From: Pseudoxanthomonas suwonensis
GTDB lineage: Bacteria; Pseudomonadota; Gammaproteobacteria; Xanthomonadales; Xanthomonadaceae
Direction: 5' to 3'
Length of the DNA: 64,000 bases
Assembly (NCBI RefSeq): GCF_010093235.1
Contig: NZ_PDWP01000010.1
Location: 1 to 64,000 of the forward strand
Shown here: piece after piece, positions 28,043 through 41,833 of the stretch
How the letters are laid out: the number at the start of each line of letters is the position of its first letter
Position numbering within the stretch: position 1 is the stretch's first letter
Translations under genes and position numbers: made by a program
The notes under the pieces: model-generated
The model's database searches: none
Seen by the model: only the letters and a program-made list of their open reading frames with translations
Told to the model about the DNA's origin: nothing

Positions 28043-29161
28043 TCAGGACGCCAGCGCCTCCGCGGCCTGGGTATGGGGAAGCGACAGCGCATCGGCCACC
28101 GCGCGATGGGTGATGCGGCCAGCGTGCACGTTGAGCCCGTTGCGCAGGTGCACGTCGTCGGCCATCGCGTGCGCCACGCCCTTGTCCGCCAGCTCCAGCA
28201 CGCGCGGCAGGGTGGCGTTGGTCAGGGCGAAGGTGGAGGTGCGCGCCACCGCCCCGGGCATGTTGGCCACGCAGTAATGGATGATTCCGTCGACCTCGTA
28301 GGTCGGCGCGTCATGCGTGGTCGGATGGCTGGTTTCGAAGCATCCGCCCTGGTCGATGGCCACGTCCACCAGCACCGAGCCGGACTGCATCAGTTTCAGC
28401 TGGCTGCGGGTGACCAGCCGCGGCGCGGCGGCGCCGGGGACCAGCACGGCGCCGATCACCAGGTCGCTGCGCGGCAGGCGGTCGTCGATGGAGTCGCGGG
28501 TGGAGTAGAGCGTGGAGATGCGGTCGCCGTACAGCTCGTCGATCTGGCGCAGGCGCTCGATCGAGCGGTCGACCACGGTGACCCGCGCGCCCAGGCCCAT
28601 GGCCATGCGCGCGGCGTTGAGGCCAACCGTGCCGCCGCCGAGCACCAGCACTTCGGCCGGGGCCACGCCGGGCACGCCGCCCAGCAGCACGCCCGAGCCA
28701 CCTTGCGCCTTCTCCAGCGCATGCGCGCCGGCCTGGATCGCCATGCGCCCGGCGACCTCGCTCATCGGCGCCAGCAGCGGCAGGCCACCGGCGGCATCGG
28801 TCACGGTCTCGTAGGCGATGGCGGTGGCGCCGGACGCCAGCAGGGCTTCGGCTTGGGCACGGTCGGGCGCCAGGTGCAGGTAGGCGAACAGCACCTGGCC
28901 GGCGCGCAGCATCGTGCACTCGTCCGGTTGTGGCTCCTTGACCTTCACCACCAGCTCGGCGCGGGCGTAGACCTCGGCCGCGGTATCCACCAGCTGCGCG
29001 CCGGCGGCCTCGTAGGCCTCGTCGGCAAGGCCGGCGCCCAGCCCGGCGCTGCGCTGGACCAGCACCTGGTGGCCGTGGGCGGACAGTTCGCGCGCGCCGG
29101 CCGGGGTGAGGCCGACGCGGTATTCATGGACCTTGGTTTCGGTGGGGACGCCGACAAGCAT
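28043..29161 (-). CDS. ald: Alanine dehydrogenase
   Basis: NAD-dependent interconversion of alanine with pyruvate and ammonia. It has 372 residues. The N-terminal [20 protein letters not shown] carries the family Arg and Lys region. The Rossmann motif is [16 protein letters not shown], and the catalytic-region His lies in FAYLHLAPD. Beside a pyruvate-dependent aminotransferase it would regenerate pyruvate from the alanine formed. It lies 34 bases upstream of mmsA on the same strand. Confidence 0.95.
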   Translation of the reverse strand: MLVGVPTETKVHEYRVGLTPAGARELSAHGHQVLVQRSAGLGAGLADEAYEAAGAQLVDTAAEVYARAELVVKVKEPQPDECTMLRAGQVLFAYLHLAPDRAQAEALLASGATAIAYETVTDAAGGLPLLAPMSEVAGRMAIQAGAHALEKAQGGSGVLLGGVPGVAPAEVLVLGGGTVGLNAARMAMGLGARVTVVDRSIERLRQIDELYGDRISTLYSTRDSIDDRLPRSDLVIGAVLVPGAAAPRLVTRSQLKLMQSGSVLVDVAIDQGGCFETSHPTTHDAPTYEVDGIIHYCVANMPGAVARTSTFALTNATLPRVLELADKGVAHAMADDVHLRNGLNVHAGRITHRAVADALSLPHTQAAEALAS

Positions 29162-29193
29162 GGGGGTTCTCCGTAGCGGAAGCCTTGCTGGCG

Positions 29194-30555
<1,362 letters not shown>

Positions 30556-30647
30556 GCGCAGGCTCCGTTCGGATAAGCGGGGCAGGCACCCGGGCAGGCG
30601 GGGCCGTTCGATAAATTCAACGCTGGGCCCGAGTCTATGCCAAAAAA

Positions 30648-30675
30648 TTGACCGTCGCGGGGTGCCATGTAAAGT
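30648..30675 (+). promoter_or_regulatory. Promoter of PuuR-like regulator
   Basis: TTGACC (30648-30653), a 16-base spacer and TAAAGT (30670-30675) form a good sigma-70 promoter, 47 bases before the regulator ATG. It lies in the shared divergent region opposite the aminotransferase operon, so the regulator may act on both directions. Confidence 0.6.
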
Positions 30676-30722
30676 ATCCGGCAACACGCCGGCGCCCCCG
30701 GCAGCGGAGCAGACCTACGCGG

Positions 30723-31271
30723 ATGGACATCGGCGCACGCCTGCAGCGGGTACGCACGGCCCGTGGCCTCAGCCAGCGCGAGCTGGCCCGACGCGTGGGC
30801 GTCACCAACAGCACAATCTCGCTGATCGAGCAGAACAAGGTCAGCCCCTCGGTCAGCTCGCTGAAAAAGGTGCTGGATGGCATCCCGATCTCGTTGGCCG
30901 ACTTCTTCACCCAGGACCTGGACCCGGGCGAACCCGAGCAGCCGTTCTACGCGGCCGACGAACTGCCGGACGTGGGTGCCAACGGCATCCACTACTACCT
31001 GGTCGGCCAGCATCGTCCGCAGCGGCAGATGTGCATCCTGCGCGAGGTGATGCCGCCGGGCAGCGATACCGGCGAGGCCATGATCGTCCACGAGGGCGAG
31101 GAGGGCGGCGTCGTCGTCGCCGGCCAGGTCGAGGTCACCGTCGGCAGCCAGGTGAGGGTGCTGGGACCCGGCGAGGCCTACTATTTCGAGAGCCGCATCC
31201 CGCACCGCTTCCGCAACGTGGGCGAGGGCGAGGCGGTGATCGTCAGTGCCAACACCCCCGCCACCTTCTGA
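30723..31271 (+). CDS. PuuR-like XRE regulator with cupin domain
   Basis: Transcription factor of 182 residues. It has an XRE helix-turn-helix (residues 1-60: RLQRVRTARGLSQRELARRV) and a C-terminal cupin (about 105-180: VHEGEEGGVVVAGQVEVTVG). The layout and ISLADFFTQD match PuuR, the repressor of putrescine degradation in E. coli. It lies between a polyamine-type aminotransferase operon and a PuuC-like dehydrogenase gene, so it probably controls both in response to putrescine or a related amine. Confidence 0.85.
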   Translation: MDIGARLQRVRTARGLSQRELARRVGVTNSTISLIEQNKVSPSVSSLKKVLDGIPISLADFFTQDLDPGEPEQPFYAADELPDVGANGIHYYLVGQHRPQRQMCILREVMPPGSDTGEAMIVHEGEEGGVVVAGQVEVTVGSQVRVLGPGEAYYFESRIPHRFRNVGEGEAVIVSANTPATF

Positions 31272-31280
31272 GGGACGCGC

Positions 31281-31607
31281 ATGGATCCCGGGCAGGCCGA
31301 ACGGATTGCAGATGCACTGCTGGAACCCGAACGCCGGCGCCAGGCGCGGGCGCGGCAGTCGCGCCTGCTGCGCCGATGGACGGCCAGGGAGATGGGCTAT
31401 CGCAACCGGCGCGCGCTGCGGCTGGCGGCCGTGGTGACCGTGGCCGCTGCAGTGGTGGCCGGCATGGTCGGCGCGATGTCGGTCGAGGCGCTGGCGACGC
31501 TGGATGCCTGGCGGCGCCTGGCGGCGGTGGCCGGCGGGCCGGCCTGGCTGTTCGGGCTGTGGTGGTTCCGGATGCCGCCCAGGCCGGTCCATATCGAAGA
31601 ACTCTGA
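31281..31607 (+). CDS. Small membrane protein between regulator and dehydrogenase
   Basis: Protein of 108 residues that I do not recognise. It has a basic, Arg-rich N-terminal half (to about residue 45) and two hydrophobic segments (about 47-68 and 82-95). It starts 9 bases after the PuuR-like stop and precedes the dehydrogenase gene, so it is probably cotranscribed with them. Confidence 0.6.
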   Translation: MDPGQAERIADALLEPERRRQARARQSRLLRRWTAREMGYRNRRALRLAAVVTVAAAVVAGMVGAMSVEALATLDAWRRLAAVAGGPAWLFGLWWFRMPPRPVHIEEL

Positions 31608-31651
31608 CGGCGCTGCCGTCCTTTCCTTTCAGCGATTCCCGGAGGCGATCC

Positions 31652-33154
31652 ATGACCACCCCGCGTACCCGCGCCGACTGGCAGGCCATGGCCGAAGGGC
31701 TGCAGCTGCGTACCCGCGCCTTCATCGACGGCCAGTACGTCGATGCCGTCGACGGCCGCACCTTCGACTGCACCAGCCCGATCGACGGCCGCGTGCTGGG
31801 CCAGGTCGCCCGCTGCAGCCAGGCCGACGTCGAGCGCGCGGTGCGCGCGGCGCGGCGTAGCTTCGAGGCCGGCCACTGGTCGCGCGCCAGGCCGGTCAAG
31901 CGCAAGAAGGTGCTGCAGAAGCTCACCGCGCTGATCGAGAAGCACGCCGACGAGCTGGCCCTGCTGGAAACGCTGGACATGGGCAAGCCGATCGACGACG
32001 CGCGCAGCGTCGACCTGGCCGCCACCGTCCGCTGCTTCGGCTGGACTGCCGAGGCGCTGGACAAGGTCTATGGCGAGATCGCGCCCACCGGCGAGGACGA
32101 GCTGGGCCTGGTCACCCGCGAGCCGCTGGGCGTGGTCGCCGCGATCGTGCCGTGGAATTTCCCGTTGCTGATGGCCGCATGGAAGCTGGCCCCGGCGCTG
32201 GCTGCCGGCAACTCGGTGGTGCTCAAGCCGTCGGAGAAATCGCCGCTGAGCGTGCTGCGCCTGGCCGAACTGGTGGCCGAGGCCGGCATCCCCGAAGGCG
32301 TGTTCAACGTGCTGCCGGGCTACGGCCAGGAAGCGGGCGAGGCGCTGGCCCTGCATATGGACGTCGACGGCCTGGTGTTCACCGGTTCAACCGCGGTGGG
32401 CAAGCGCCTGCTGCAGTGCGCGGGCCTGTCCAACATGAAACGCGCCTACATGGAGTGCGGCGGCAAGAGCCCGAACATCGTGTTCGCCGACGCCCCGGAC
32501 CTGGCCAAGGCCGCCGAGGCGGCGGCGGTCGGGATCTTCTACAACCAGGGCGAGGTCTGCACCGCCGCCTCGCGCCTGCTGGTGGAGCGTGGCATCAAGG
32601 ACGAGTTCGTCGCCCGGGTGGTCGAGGCCGGCAGGAAGATGCAGCCGCGCCACCCGCTGGAACCCGGCGCGCCGATGGGGGCGCTGGTCGACGAGACCCA
32701 GACCAGGCGCGTGCTGGACTACATCGCCAGGGGCCAGGCCGAGGGCGCGAAGCTGGCCCTGGGCGGCAACCGCATCGCCCCGGTGGAAGGTGGCTGCTAC
32801 GTGGAGCCGACCGTGTTCGACGACGTGCGCCCGGAGCACACCATCTCCCGCGAGGAGATCTTCGGCCCGGTGCTGTCGGTGATCCCGTTCGACGACGAGG
32901 CCCAGGCGCTGAAGATCGCCAACGACAGCGAATACGGCCTGGCCGCCGGCGTGTGGACCGCCAACCTGTCCCGCGCCCACCGCGTCGCCCGCGGCCTGCG
33001 CGCCGGCAGCGTCTGGGTCAACTACTGGGACGGCGGCGACATGACCGCCCCCTTCGGCGGCTACAAGCAATCCGGCAACGGTCGCGACAAGTCGCTGCAC
33101 GCGTTCGACAAGTACACCGAGATCAAGGCGACCTGGATCAACCTGGCTGATTGA
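31652..33154 (+). CDS. PuuC-like aldehyde dehydrogenase
   Basis: NAD(P)-dependent aldehyde dehydrogenase of 500 residues: NFPLLMAAWKLAPALAAGN, TGSTAVGK, catalytic Glu in MECGGKSPNIV, catalytic Cys in NQGEVCTAASR, and PFGGYKQSGNGRD. The best parallel is gamma-glutamyl-gamma-aminobutyraldehyde dehydrogenase (PuuC), or an aminoaldehyde dehydrogenase of polyamine catabolism. The position after a PuuR-like regulator agrees. GGAGG lies 6 bases upstream of the ATG. Confidence 0.9.
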   Translation: MTTPRTRADWQAMAEGLQLRTRAFIDGQYVDAVDGRTFDCTSPIDGRVLGQVARCSQADVERAVRAARRSFEAGHWSRARPVKRKKVLQKLTALIEKHADELALLETLDMGKPIDDARSVDLAATVRCFGWTAEALDKVYGEIAPTGEDELGLVTREPLGVVAAIVPWNFPLLMAAWKLAPALAAGNSVVLKPSEKSPLSVLRLAELVAEAGIPEGVFNVLPGYGQEAGEALALHMDVDGLVFTGSTAVGKRLLQCAGLSNMKRAYMECGGKSPNIVFADAPDLAKAAEAAAVGIFYNQGEVCTAASRLLVERGIKDEFVARVVEAGRKMQPRHPLEPGAPMGALVDETQTRRVLDYIARGQAEGAKLALGGNRIAPVEGGCYVEPTVFDDVRPEHTISREEIFGPVLSVIPFDDEAQALKIANDSEYGLAAGVWTANLSRAHRVARGLRAGSVWVNYWDGGDMTAPFGGYKQSGNGRDKSLHAFDKYTEIKATWINLAD

Positions 33155-33182
33155 TCTGTCGGACGTTAGGTTGCAGGAGAAA

Positions 33183-33699
33183 ATGACGTCGGCACTTGTT
33201 GATCGAGGGCAAATTGGAGAAGGGGCCTTCAATCGTTGGCTATCCCGATCTGGAATGTCTTGCGTTTCCCTTTGCCAGGCGCCAGAGAGGTTCGCTCCGC
33301 TTTTCTCGGAAAACGTCAAGCGACCAGACTTCCTGGTCCTTTTCGAGTCGGTGGGCTTGCTTGCCGTGGACGTAAAGAACTACAGCTCCTCGCGAGGTTT
33401 CTTCACGTTGGAGCTGGAGGCAGAGCTTAGGAGGTCCCTGGCCTTTGAGCGGCTTTTCAGGCTTCCACTGTGGTATGCGTACTACGAGAAGGTTGATGCA
33501 GCAGAGTCGTGGTACTGGATAAGCGCACTGAAAGCGGTCGAGGTGGGTGAGGTCCCGCGAGAGGAAGCGCGACGGAATGAAGTTCCTTGCGATTCGGAAA
33601 GAAGAATTCGAGCATATTTTCCAGCCGAGCGAGCTCGCGAAGCTCTACACACACAGGCTTCCAGGTACTGCAAACATTGCGGCTTCCGTGTTGGGGTGA
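33183..33699 (+). pseudogene. PD-(D/E)XK-like protein, frameshifted
   Basis: Reading starts at ATG 33183 after AGGAGAAA. It gives a coherent protein with KRPDFLVLFE and LLAVDVKNYSS, a PD-(D/E)XK nuclease-like core (PD, then D-x-K). Near 33556-33566 (CGAGAGG) the reading must shift by +1. Beyond it the frame through 33577 reads KFLAIRKEEFEHIFQPSELA and stops naturally at 33697-33699, about 171 residues in total. The unshifted frame runs on to 33791 with no sensible sequence. Base composition is lower in GC than its neighbours, suggesting transfer. Function unproven; one indel or a sequence error explains the break. Confidence 0.65.
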
Positions 33700-34481
33700 T
33701 CTGGCGATTTACGCTAGCCGTAGCTCTCCGGTGGTGCGAATGGATTTGGGGTATCCGGAATTTGGCGTCGGGGCGCAATGAAATTCGTTAGCTTCCCGCC
33801 AGTTGACGCCCGATCCAGTGTGCGTACCTCACACTTCCGCCCCGGAGAGGGGCGATTAGGCAAGAGCCTCGCCAGGATGACCACAGGGGGGGATTCATGG
33901 AAAGGGGCTTGCAAAAGTTTCCGGACAAGGCGGAAGAGGTGCTCTGGTTCTGTCCGCCAGCAGAGGCCTGGGCAGGAGCGCGAGATGCGGTTTGCCCTGG
34001 TTTTCCCGGATGTGACATCCGTTGGGGATAACGCCTGGTCGAGGACGCTGCTCGGTCCGGTCCAGAGGCTGGTTCTGCCCCAATAGGGGTCACGCAGTGA
34101 GATCTGCGGCCCATTCACGCCGAGCGTGCCGCGCCGGTTGATCCGATGGCATCAGGTCGGCATGACCGGTCGCGAAGGCGCTGCGCGGTGGGCGAGGAGC
34201 ATGGCGAGCGGATGGGCGAGCCGGTCTCGCGGGAGGGGCATCAGGCTGCCGGCATCTGCGCACGGTGCGCCCCCTGGTCCCGTCGGGCCTTCACGCGGGT
34301 CCGCAGCACGAAGCCGGCCAGGCGGCGGTCGGGGATGGCCCCGTTGTTGAGTTTTCTTCGACCTTTGGGGGTGTATTGAGACCTAGGGCTTATGTTTCGT
34401 GAGTCCTCGGTCGATACATGCTGGGTATCCCCGGGTTCGCGTTGCCGGATCGTTCGCTTGTCGCCTGTTGGAGCCTGCCGC
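33700..34481. other. Accessory intergenic stretch, no confident gene
   Basis: About 780 bases with mixed composition, GC lower than the average in 33700-34110. Several short frames on both strands (for example 33778-34086 plus and 34241-34483 minus) give no recognisable protein and lack convincing ribosome-binding sites. It may be remnant DNA from the event that brought in the preceding low-GC gene. Confidence 0.5.
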
Positions 34482-37069
34482 ATGCCCTTCTCCTCCGTCA
34501 GCCACGCTGGAACTGCTTCTCAGCTGGAAGATCGATGGAGCGCCTTTGACAAGGCCATGGCCCTGGCGGAGTTCGCGCTGGACGGAAGGCTCATCTCCGC
34601 CAATGCCAGGTGCCAGGAACTGCTCCGCCTGGACCCGGCGCAGGTGGGTACGCTGCAGCATGCACAGTTGTGTACGGCGGGGCTGGCGCAGAGTCCGGCC
34701 TATGGCGCCATGTGGCAGTCGCTGTGTGACGGCCACGAGTTCTCCGGGGTAGTCGAACGCGTGTGCTGCGACGGCAGCCGCTGCTGGCTGGAAGCCCTGT
34801 ATGCCCCCGTACGCGACAGGCAGGGTGTGGTCACCCACATCATGATGGCGGCGACCGACGTGACCCAGAGCAAGCGCACGGAGCTGGCCCGCCAGGACCA
34901 TCTCTGGCGGCTGTCGCTGGTGGCCGACACCACCGATGCGGCCATCGTCATCACCGACTCGAACTCGCGGGTCGTCTACAGCAACGATGGCTTCCACCGC
35001 ATGTTCGGCTGGACCCTGCAGGAGATCCAGGAACAGAAGGTGCTGGAACTGCTGGCGCAGCAGACTCCCGTGGAGCTGTTCGAGCGTGTCCGTGGCGACC
35101 TGCGCCAGGGGCGGCCCGCGGAGATGGAGGAGGTCGCGACCGGCAAGGGCGGCCGTCGCTACTGGAGCAAGATCATCTGCAACCCCGTGATGGATGCCCA
35201 GGGACAGTGGGTCTATACGGTTTCGGTACTGCTGGACATCACCAAGACCAAGATCCATGAGGTGTTGCACCAGCGCGCGCTGCAGGCGATGTCCAGCGAC
35301 CTGCCGCTGATGCAGGTGCTGGAGATGGTGTGCGAGGAGGTCGAACGCCTGGCCCGGAGGTGCGTGCCTCCATCCTCCAGGTAGACGAGGAAGGGTTGCT
35401 GCATCCGCTGGCCAGCCTCAGCCTGCCTTTCAGCTATTCCGCCCAGCTTGATGGCGTGCAGATTGGTCCGCGGGCGGGTTCGTGCGGCACCGCCGCCTGG
35501 CGCAAGAGTCCCGTGCTGACCACGGATATCGCCACCGATCCCCTCTGGGATGGCTTCAGCCAGCTGATCCTGCCGTTGGGCTTCAATGTCTGCTGGTCCA
35601 CGCCGATCCTGCAGAAGGACGGCAAGGTCCCGGGCACGTTCGCCTTCTACTATCGCGAGAACGGCCCGTTCGTGGCCTCGAGCTTCCACCAGCAGCTGGT
35701 GGAGGCGTGTACCGACCTGTGCGCCCTGGCGATGGAGCGGGAGCTCGCGCGCCAGCGCATCCAGCGGCTGGCGTTCCATGACGCGCTCACCGGCCTTCCC
35801 AACCGCAGCCTGCTGGAGACGCAGGTGGCGCAGCTGCTGGACGCCGCACGGGAGAATGGCCAGCGCGTGGCCGTGCTGTACGTGGACCTGGACCGCTTCA
35901 AGCACATCAACGACTCGCTGGGCCATGCCGCCGGCGATGAGTTGCTGCGGGAAGTGGCTGCGCGCACCAGGGAACTGGTGCGCAAGGGTGGCGTGGCAGG
36001 ACGGCTGCCCGGGGACGAGTTCATCGTCGCCTTGCCGCTGGGGGCGGGCGAGGAGGCCAACGCCGTGATCGAGCGCTGGCAGGCGCGCCTGATGCGGCCG
36101 CTTCATCTGTCCAGTGCCAGGGTGGACCTGAGCGTGAGCATGGGCGTGGCCATGTATCCGGAGGACGGCACGAGCACGGCCACCCTGCTGCACCGTGCCG
36201 AGATGGGCGTGCACCAGGCCAAGGCCGGCGGGCCGGGGCGTGTCGGCTTCTTCAGCGTGGAACTGAGCCGCGCCGCCGAGGAGCGCATGGCGCTGGAGAG
36301 GGCGCTGCGTGCGGCCCTGCAGGCCGGCGGCCTGAGGCTGCACTACCAGCCACAGGTCGAGCTGGGAACCGGGCGCCTGCACGGAGTCGAGGCGCTCGCG
36401 CGCTGGGAGCATCCGGAGCTGGGCAGCATTCCCCCGTCGCGCTTCATTCCGCTTGCGGAGGAGTGCGGCCTGATGGGCGCCCGGGGCCGCTGGGCGCTGG
36501 ACCAGGCGTGCCGGCAGCTGGCGCAGTGGCGCCATGACGGACTGGTCGTGCCCAACGTGGCCGTGAACCTCTCGGCCTCCAACTTCCACAACCTCGAGCT
36601 GCCCACCATCGTGGCGCAGACGCTGGAGAGCCACGGCCTGCAGGCATCGGACCTGCTGCTGGAGCTTACCGAGAGCATCCTGCTCGACAGCCATGGTTCG
36701 GCGCTGCAGACCATCGAGCGGCTGCATGCCCAGGGCGTGGGCCTGTCGATGGACGATTTCGGTACCGGCTACTCCAGCCTCAGCTACCTGCGGCGCCTGC
36801 CGATCACCGAGCTCAAGCTGGACCGCAGCTTCGTGGCCGACCTGGAGACCGAGCCGACGGCGCGTGCGCTGAGCGCGGCGATCCTGGGGATCGGCACCAG
36901 CCTGGGCCTGACCGTCGTTGCCGAGGGCGTGGAGACGGAGGCACAGAAGGAAATCCTGCAGGCCCAGGGCTACCCGGTGGTCCAGGGCTACTGGTTCGCC
37001 AGGCCGATGCCGCCGGAGGACCTGCCAGGCTGGATGGCAGGGCAGGGCATGGGTACGTCGGGCAGCTGA
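34482..37069 (+). pseudogene. DosP-like PAS-PAS-GAF-GGDEF-EAL protein, one-base frameshift
   Basis: Would encode about 862 residues: two PAS domains (about 15-135 and 140-265), a GAF-like domain (about 270-420), GGDEF (about 430-590) and EAL (about 600-855), the order of E. coli DosP. The first frame ends at 35384 and the second opens at 35330. One extra C in the CCC at 35353-35355 restores EEVERLAPEVRASILQ. The GGDEF signature is RLPGDEF (first Gly is Pro), probably catalytically dead. The EAL residues are intact (EALARWEH, NLSASNF, ELTES, DDFGTGYS, KLDRSF, VAEGVET, QGYWFARP), so it would be a c-di-GMP phosphodiesterase. ATG 34482 has GGAG upstream. Confidence 0.82.
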
Positions 37070-37224
37070 GGTCCTGGACGTGCCCGACCTCCCGGTCGGG
37101 CGATGTCGATGGTCGCGACCGGTGGCCCTGTCGTCGCCCCGGATGGCTGGAAGCCTCGGTCCGCGATCCCCGTCCTCGCTTCCGGCCCGCCATGGCCCGG
37201 TCCCGCCGCGGCGGGATGGTGCTT

Positions 37225-39693
<2,469 letters not shown>

Positions 39694-39756
39694 CGTCTGG
39701 ATTCCCCTTGACGGGCCCCAATGATAGGCGCTGCGCCGCGTCGCAGGGCTGCTGCC

Positions 39757-39767
39757 GGGGGGGGGGG
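39757..39767. repeat. G11 homopolymer upstream of ATPase gene
   Basis: Eleven consecutive G residues, 64 bases from the ATPase start and about 100 before the plus-strand frame at 39866. Such a tract can slip and alter promoter spacing or act as a phase-variable switch. It is also a place where sequencing length errors are common. Confidence 0.6.
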
Positions 39768-40030
39768 TATGTCTGGATGGGACGCCCATTCGCCGGCTCC
39801 ATGTCTTCCCCGGTTGACCCCCGGCTTGCGGTCCGTACAAGCCCACACTGCTTCTTCGCGGAGGAATGACGTTACGATCCCGCAGGGTGATCCGCGCGGG
39901 CAATCCGGGTGTTGCCGGTGCGCCTGCTGCATGGTCCGAAGGCGAGTGGAACGGCGTTTTCCCGATGGGTCGCAGCCACAAGTCCGCGCTCGCCGGACCG
40001 GTTTGGCCAGGCAGGAAGGACTTCACGCCC

Positions 40031-40516
40031 ATGGAGCGGTGCCCGGGCACCGTCGGGGGCGACTATCTGCGAGGTTTGACCAAGGTGTTGATCCGCAGTC
40101 CAGGCGTCATCCTCAACCATGCGACAGGCATCCTGGAGCTGTTTCCCAGCACGGTTGTCGCAGGCATCTGGACGTTGCATGGCGTCCCGTTCGTGGTCGC
40201 CGGATTCCGTCGATCGGAGAATGTTGCCGGCTGCGCCATCCTGCTCGTCGCAATGCTTGTCGGCTGGTTCGGCCTTGTCACCGCCTGGCGTCTCTACCAT
40301 GCGCTGCTGAACGGCAGGACCGATTTCAATCGCCGCGTCGCGTGGTCGGGGCTGGCTTGCGGGAGCATTGTTTCGGTATTCCTCATCCTCGCCTCCAACG
40401 GGACGCTTGTTTTCCGGATTGGATTCTTCGGTTGGCCATTGCTCGCGGCCTTCTTCTATGCCGCCTGGCTGCGTTGCAAGTGCCCGGTTGGCGCGAGGGC
40501 ATGGCGTGCTGCCTGA
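40031..40516 (+). CDS. Hypothetical membrane protein
   Basis: Membrane protein of 161 residues from ATG 40031, which has GGAAGGA 10 bases upstream. Starts at 39866 or 39965 in the same frame are possible but add an unlikely Gly/Pro/Arg-rich leader. About four hydrophobic segments are seen: STVVAGIWTLHGVPFVVAGF, then AILLVAMLVGWFGLVTAW, SGLACGSIVSVFLILA and IGFFGWPLLAAFFYAAW. No family recognised. The sequence is less GC-biased than its neighbours. Confidence 0.6.
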   Translation: MERCPGTVGGDYLRGLTKVLIRSPGVILNHATGILELFPSTVVAGIWTLHGVPFVVAGFRRSENVAGCAILLVAMLVGWFGLVTAWRLYHALLNGRTDFNRRVAWSGLACGSIVSVFLILASNGTLVFRIGFFGWPLLAAFFYAAWLRCKCPVGARAWRAA

Positions 40517-40822
40517 ACTGGGGTTGGGCGGAGCGGTGCAAGGGCTGGTGGAGTTCGGGCAGTTCGAGTCGCGGGCCGCGGCCCTGGTCCAACGCGACGG
40601 CATCCATCCGGATTTCCTGGAAGACCTGCGCTTCACTTCGAGGCGGACAAGGCCAGGTACAACCTCCACCCTGCCTGCATTGCCTGTTCGAGGAGCTCGC
40701 GCCGCACATCAGCGGATCGGTCGAGATCAGGTGCCAGCGCGAGGGAATTCCGCCCGACCTGGATCATGACCGTTGCCGGGGGGCGGGCCGTCTTCAGCGA
40801 AGGGCCTTGGGACTACGCGTGA
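40506..40822 (+). pseudogene. Possible decayed small gene with several frameshifts
   Basis: Pieces of protein-like sequence lie in three frames in a row: from GTG 40506 VLPELGLGGAVQGLVEFGQF and RDGIHPDFLEDLRF, then HFEADKARYNLHPACIAC, then FEELAPHISGSVEIRCQREG, and finally TWIMTVAGGRAVFSEGPWDYA ending at TGA 40820-40822. Joined, they would give a protein of roughly 105 residues of unknown family. The reading rests only on composition and continuity, so it could be chance. A GC hairpin follows at 40836-40855. Confidence 0.3.
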
Positions 40823-40835
40823 TCCGCGCATTCTG

Positions 40836-40855
40836 GTGCGCCCGCACGGGCGCAC
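40836..40855. terminator. GC-rich hairpin
   Basis: GTGCGCCCG and CGGGCGCAC form a 9-bp perfect inverted repeat separated by CA, 13 bases after the decayed frame. The U tract is weak. It could terminate transcripts from the left or those running from ohr. Confidence 0.45.
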
Positions 40856-40972
40856 TGCGTCGTCCAGCGGTGAATGCCGCGCGGCCTGGCGTATGGCGCC
40901 AGGCCGGGCAGCGTGTCCAGCAGGGTGGCCCCGGCGCCCGCCGCTGCGGTGCACCGGAGGCGGGACGAACGG

Positions 40973-41401
40973 TCAGTCGGCAATACGCAGGTCCACCTCG
41001 ATGTTGCCGCGGGTGGCGTTGGAGTACGGGCACACTTGGTGTGCCTGCTCGACCAGCGATTGCAGGGTGTCGCGGGCGAGCCCCGGCGCGGACACCGTCA
41101 GCATGGCCTGCAGGCCGAAGCCACCGCCCAGCGGGCCGATGCCCACGTCGGCGGTGACCGTGGTCGCGGCCGGCAGCGGAACCTTCTGCTTGCTGGCGAC
41201 GAACTTCAGCGCGCTCAGGAAGCAGGCCGAGTAGCCGGCGGCGAACAGCTGCTCCGGGTTGGTGCCTTCGCCGCCCGGGCCGCCCAGCTCGCGCGGGGTG
41301 GACAGGGCGAGGTTGAGCTTGCCGTCGGAGGTGGAGGAGCGGCCTTCGCGGCCGCCGGTGGAGGTGGCGGTGCCGGTGTAGAGGATCTTCTCGAGGGACA
41401 T
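40973..41401 (-). CDS. ohr: Organic hydroperoxide resistance protein
   Basis: Ohr is a thiol peroxidase reducing fatty-acid and peroxynitrite-derived hydroperoxides with lipoylated reductants. The 142 residues fit exactly. All catalytic residues are present at classical positions: Arg18 and Glu50, the peroxidatic Cys60 in AAGYSAC, and the resolving Cys124 in [12 protein letters not shown]. The OhrR-type MarR repressor usually beside ohr is absent. A 26-base element shared with the secreted hydrolase gene lies 87 bases upstream and may give alternative control. Confidence 0.95.
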   Translation of the reverse strand: MSLEKILYTGTATSTGGREGRSSTSDGKLNLALSTPRELGGPGGEGTNPEQLFAAGYSACFLSALKFVASKQKVPLPAATTVTADVGIGPLGGGFGLQAMLTVSAPGLARDTLQSLVEQAHQVCPYSNATRGNIEVDLRIAD

Positions 41402-41487
41402 GGTGGGCTCCTTTGGGGGTTGGCCGGCGCGGTGCGTCCGGCAAGGCCTACTGTGCCCATCGTCCGCCACGGCGGGCTGCCTTGGCG

Positions 41488-41513
41488 TCCGGAAAACTTG
41501 ATCGCCAGTCCGG
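41488..41513 (-). promoter_or_regulatory. Shared regulatory element, copy 2 (upstream of ohr)
   Basis: Core TCCGGAAAACTTGATC followed by GTCCGG at the far end, 21 of 26 positions identical to the copy at 23071-23096, and at nearly the same distance from its gene. Confidence 0.5.
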
Positions 41514-41611
41514 CCGCGTGGCGCTCCCCCGGGGGCGGGGGCAAAGCCTTTATGCGGCGCATTCACCAGCCACCACCGACCATGGCCGTCGTCCCGGAAC
41601 AGGAGATCCCG

Positions 41612-41833
41612 ATGAAGACGCCACTGGCCGCGCTGGCCCTCGCCCTGCTTGCCATGGGCGCGCTGTCCGCCTGTCGCGAGGAGCATCCGGCCGATGCGGC
41701 GCAGGACAACCCCGCGCCGACCGCGGAAGCCCACGAGCCTGCGCAGCCGGCGCGTTACGCCACCGGAGCCCAGGAAACCCGGGTTGGCGACGATCCGGAA
41801 GCCGACGAGGAGCAGCCGCGCGCGCAGCGCTGA
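41612..41833 (+). CDS. Small lipoprotein
   Basis: Protein of 73 residues. It opens with a lipoprotein signal ([21 protein letters not shown], Cys at 21), followed by an acidic, Glu/Pro/Ala-rich tail that looks disordered. It starts at ATG 41612 with GGAG 9 bases upstream. No recognised domain. Divergent from ohr. Confidence 0.65.
   Translation: MKTPLAALALALLAMGALSACREEHPADAAQDNPAPTAEAHEPAQPARYATGAQETRVGDDPEADEEQPRAQR

Noticed and set aside
33778-34086. Small plus-strand protein in the accessory gap
   Set aside because: No ribosome-binding site, no domain, and equal-length frames on the other strand; treated as non-coding.
39708-39721. TTGACGGGCCCCAA ahead of the P-type ATPase as an FNR box
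   Set aside because: Only 7 of 10 defined bases match and it lies 15 bases from the start codon, too close to act as an activator site.
41498-41502. TTGAT half-site upstream of ohr as an FNR box
   Set aside because: The second half is AGTCC; only a half-site, and too far from the start for class II control.
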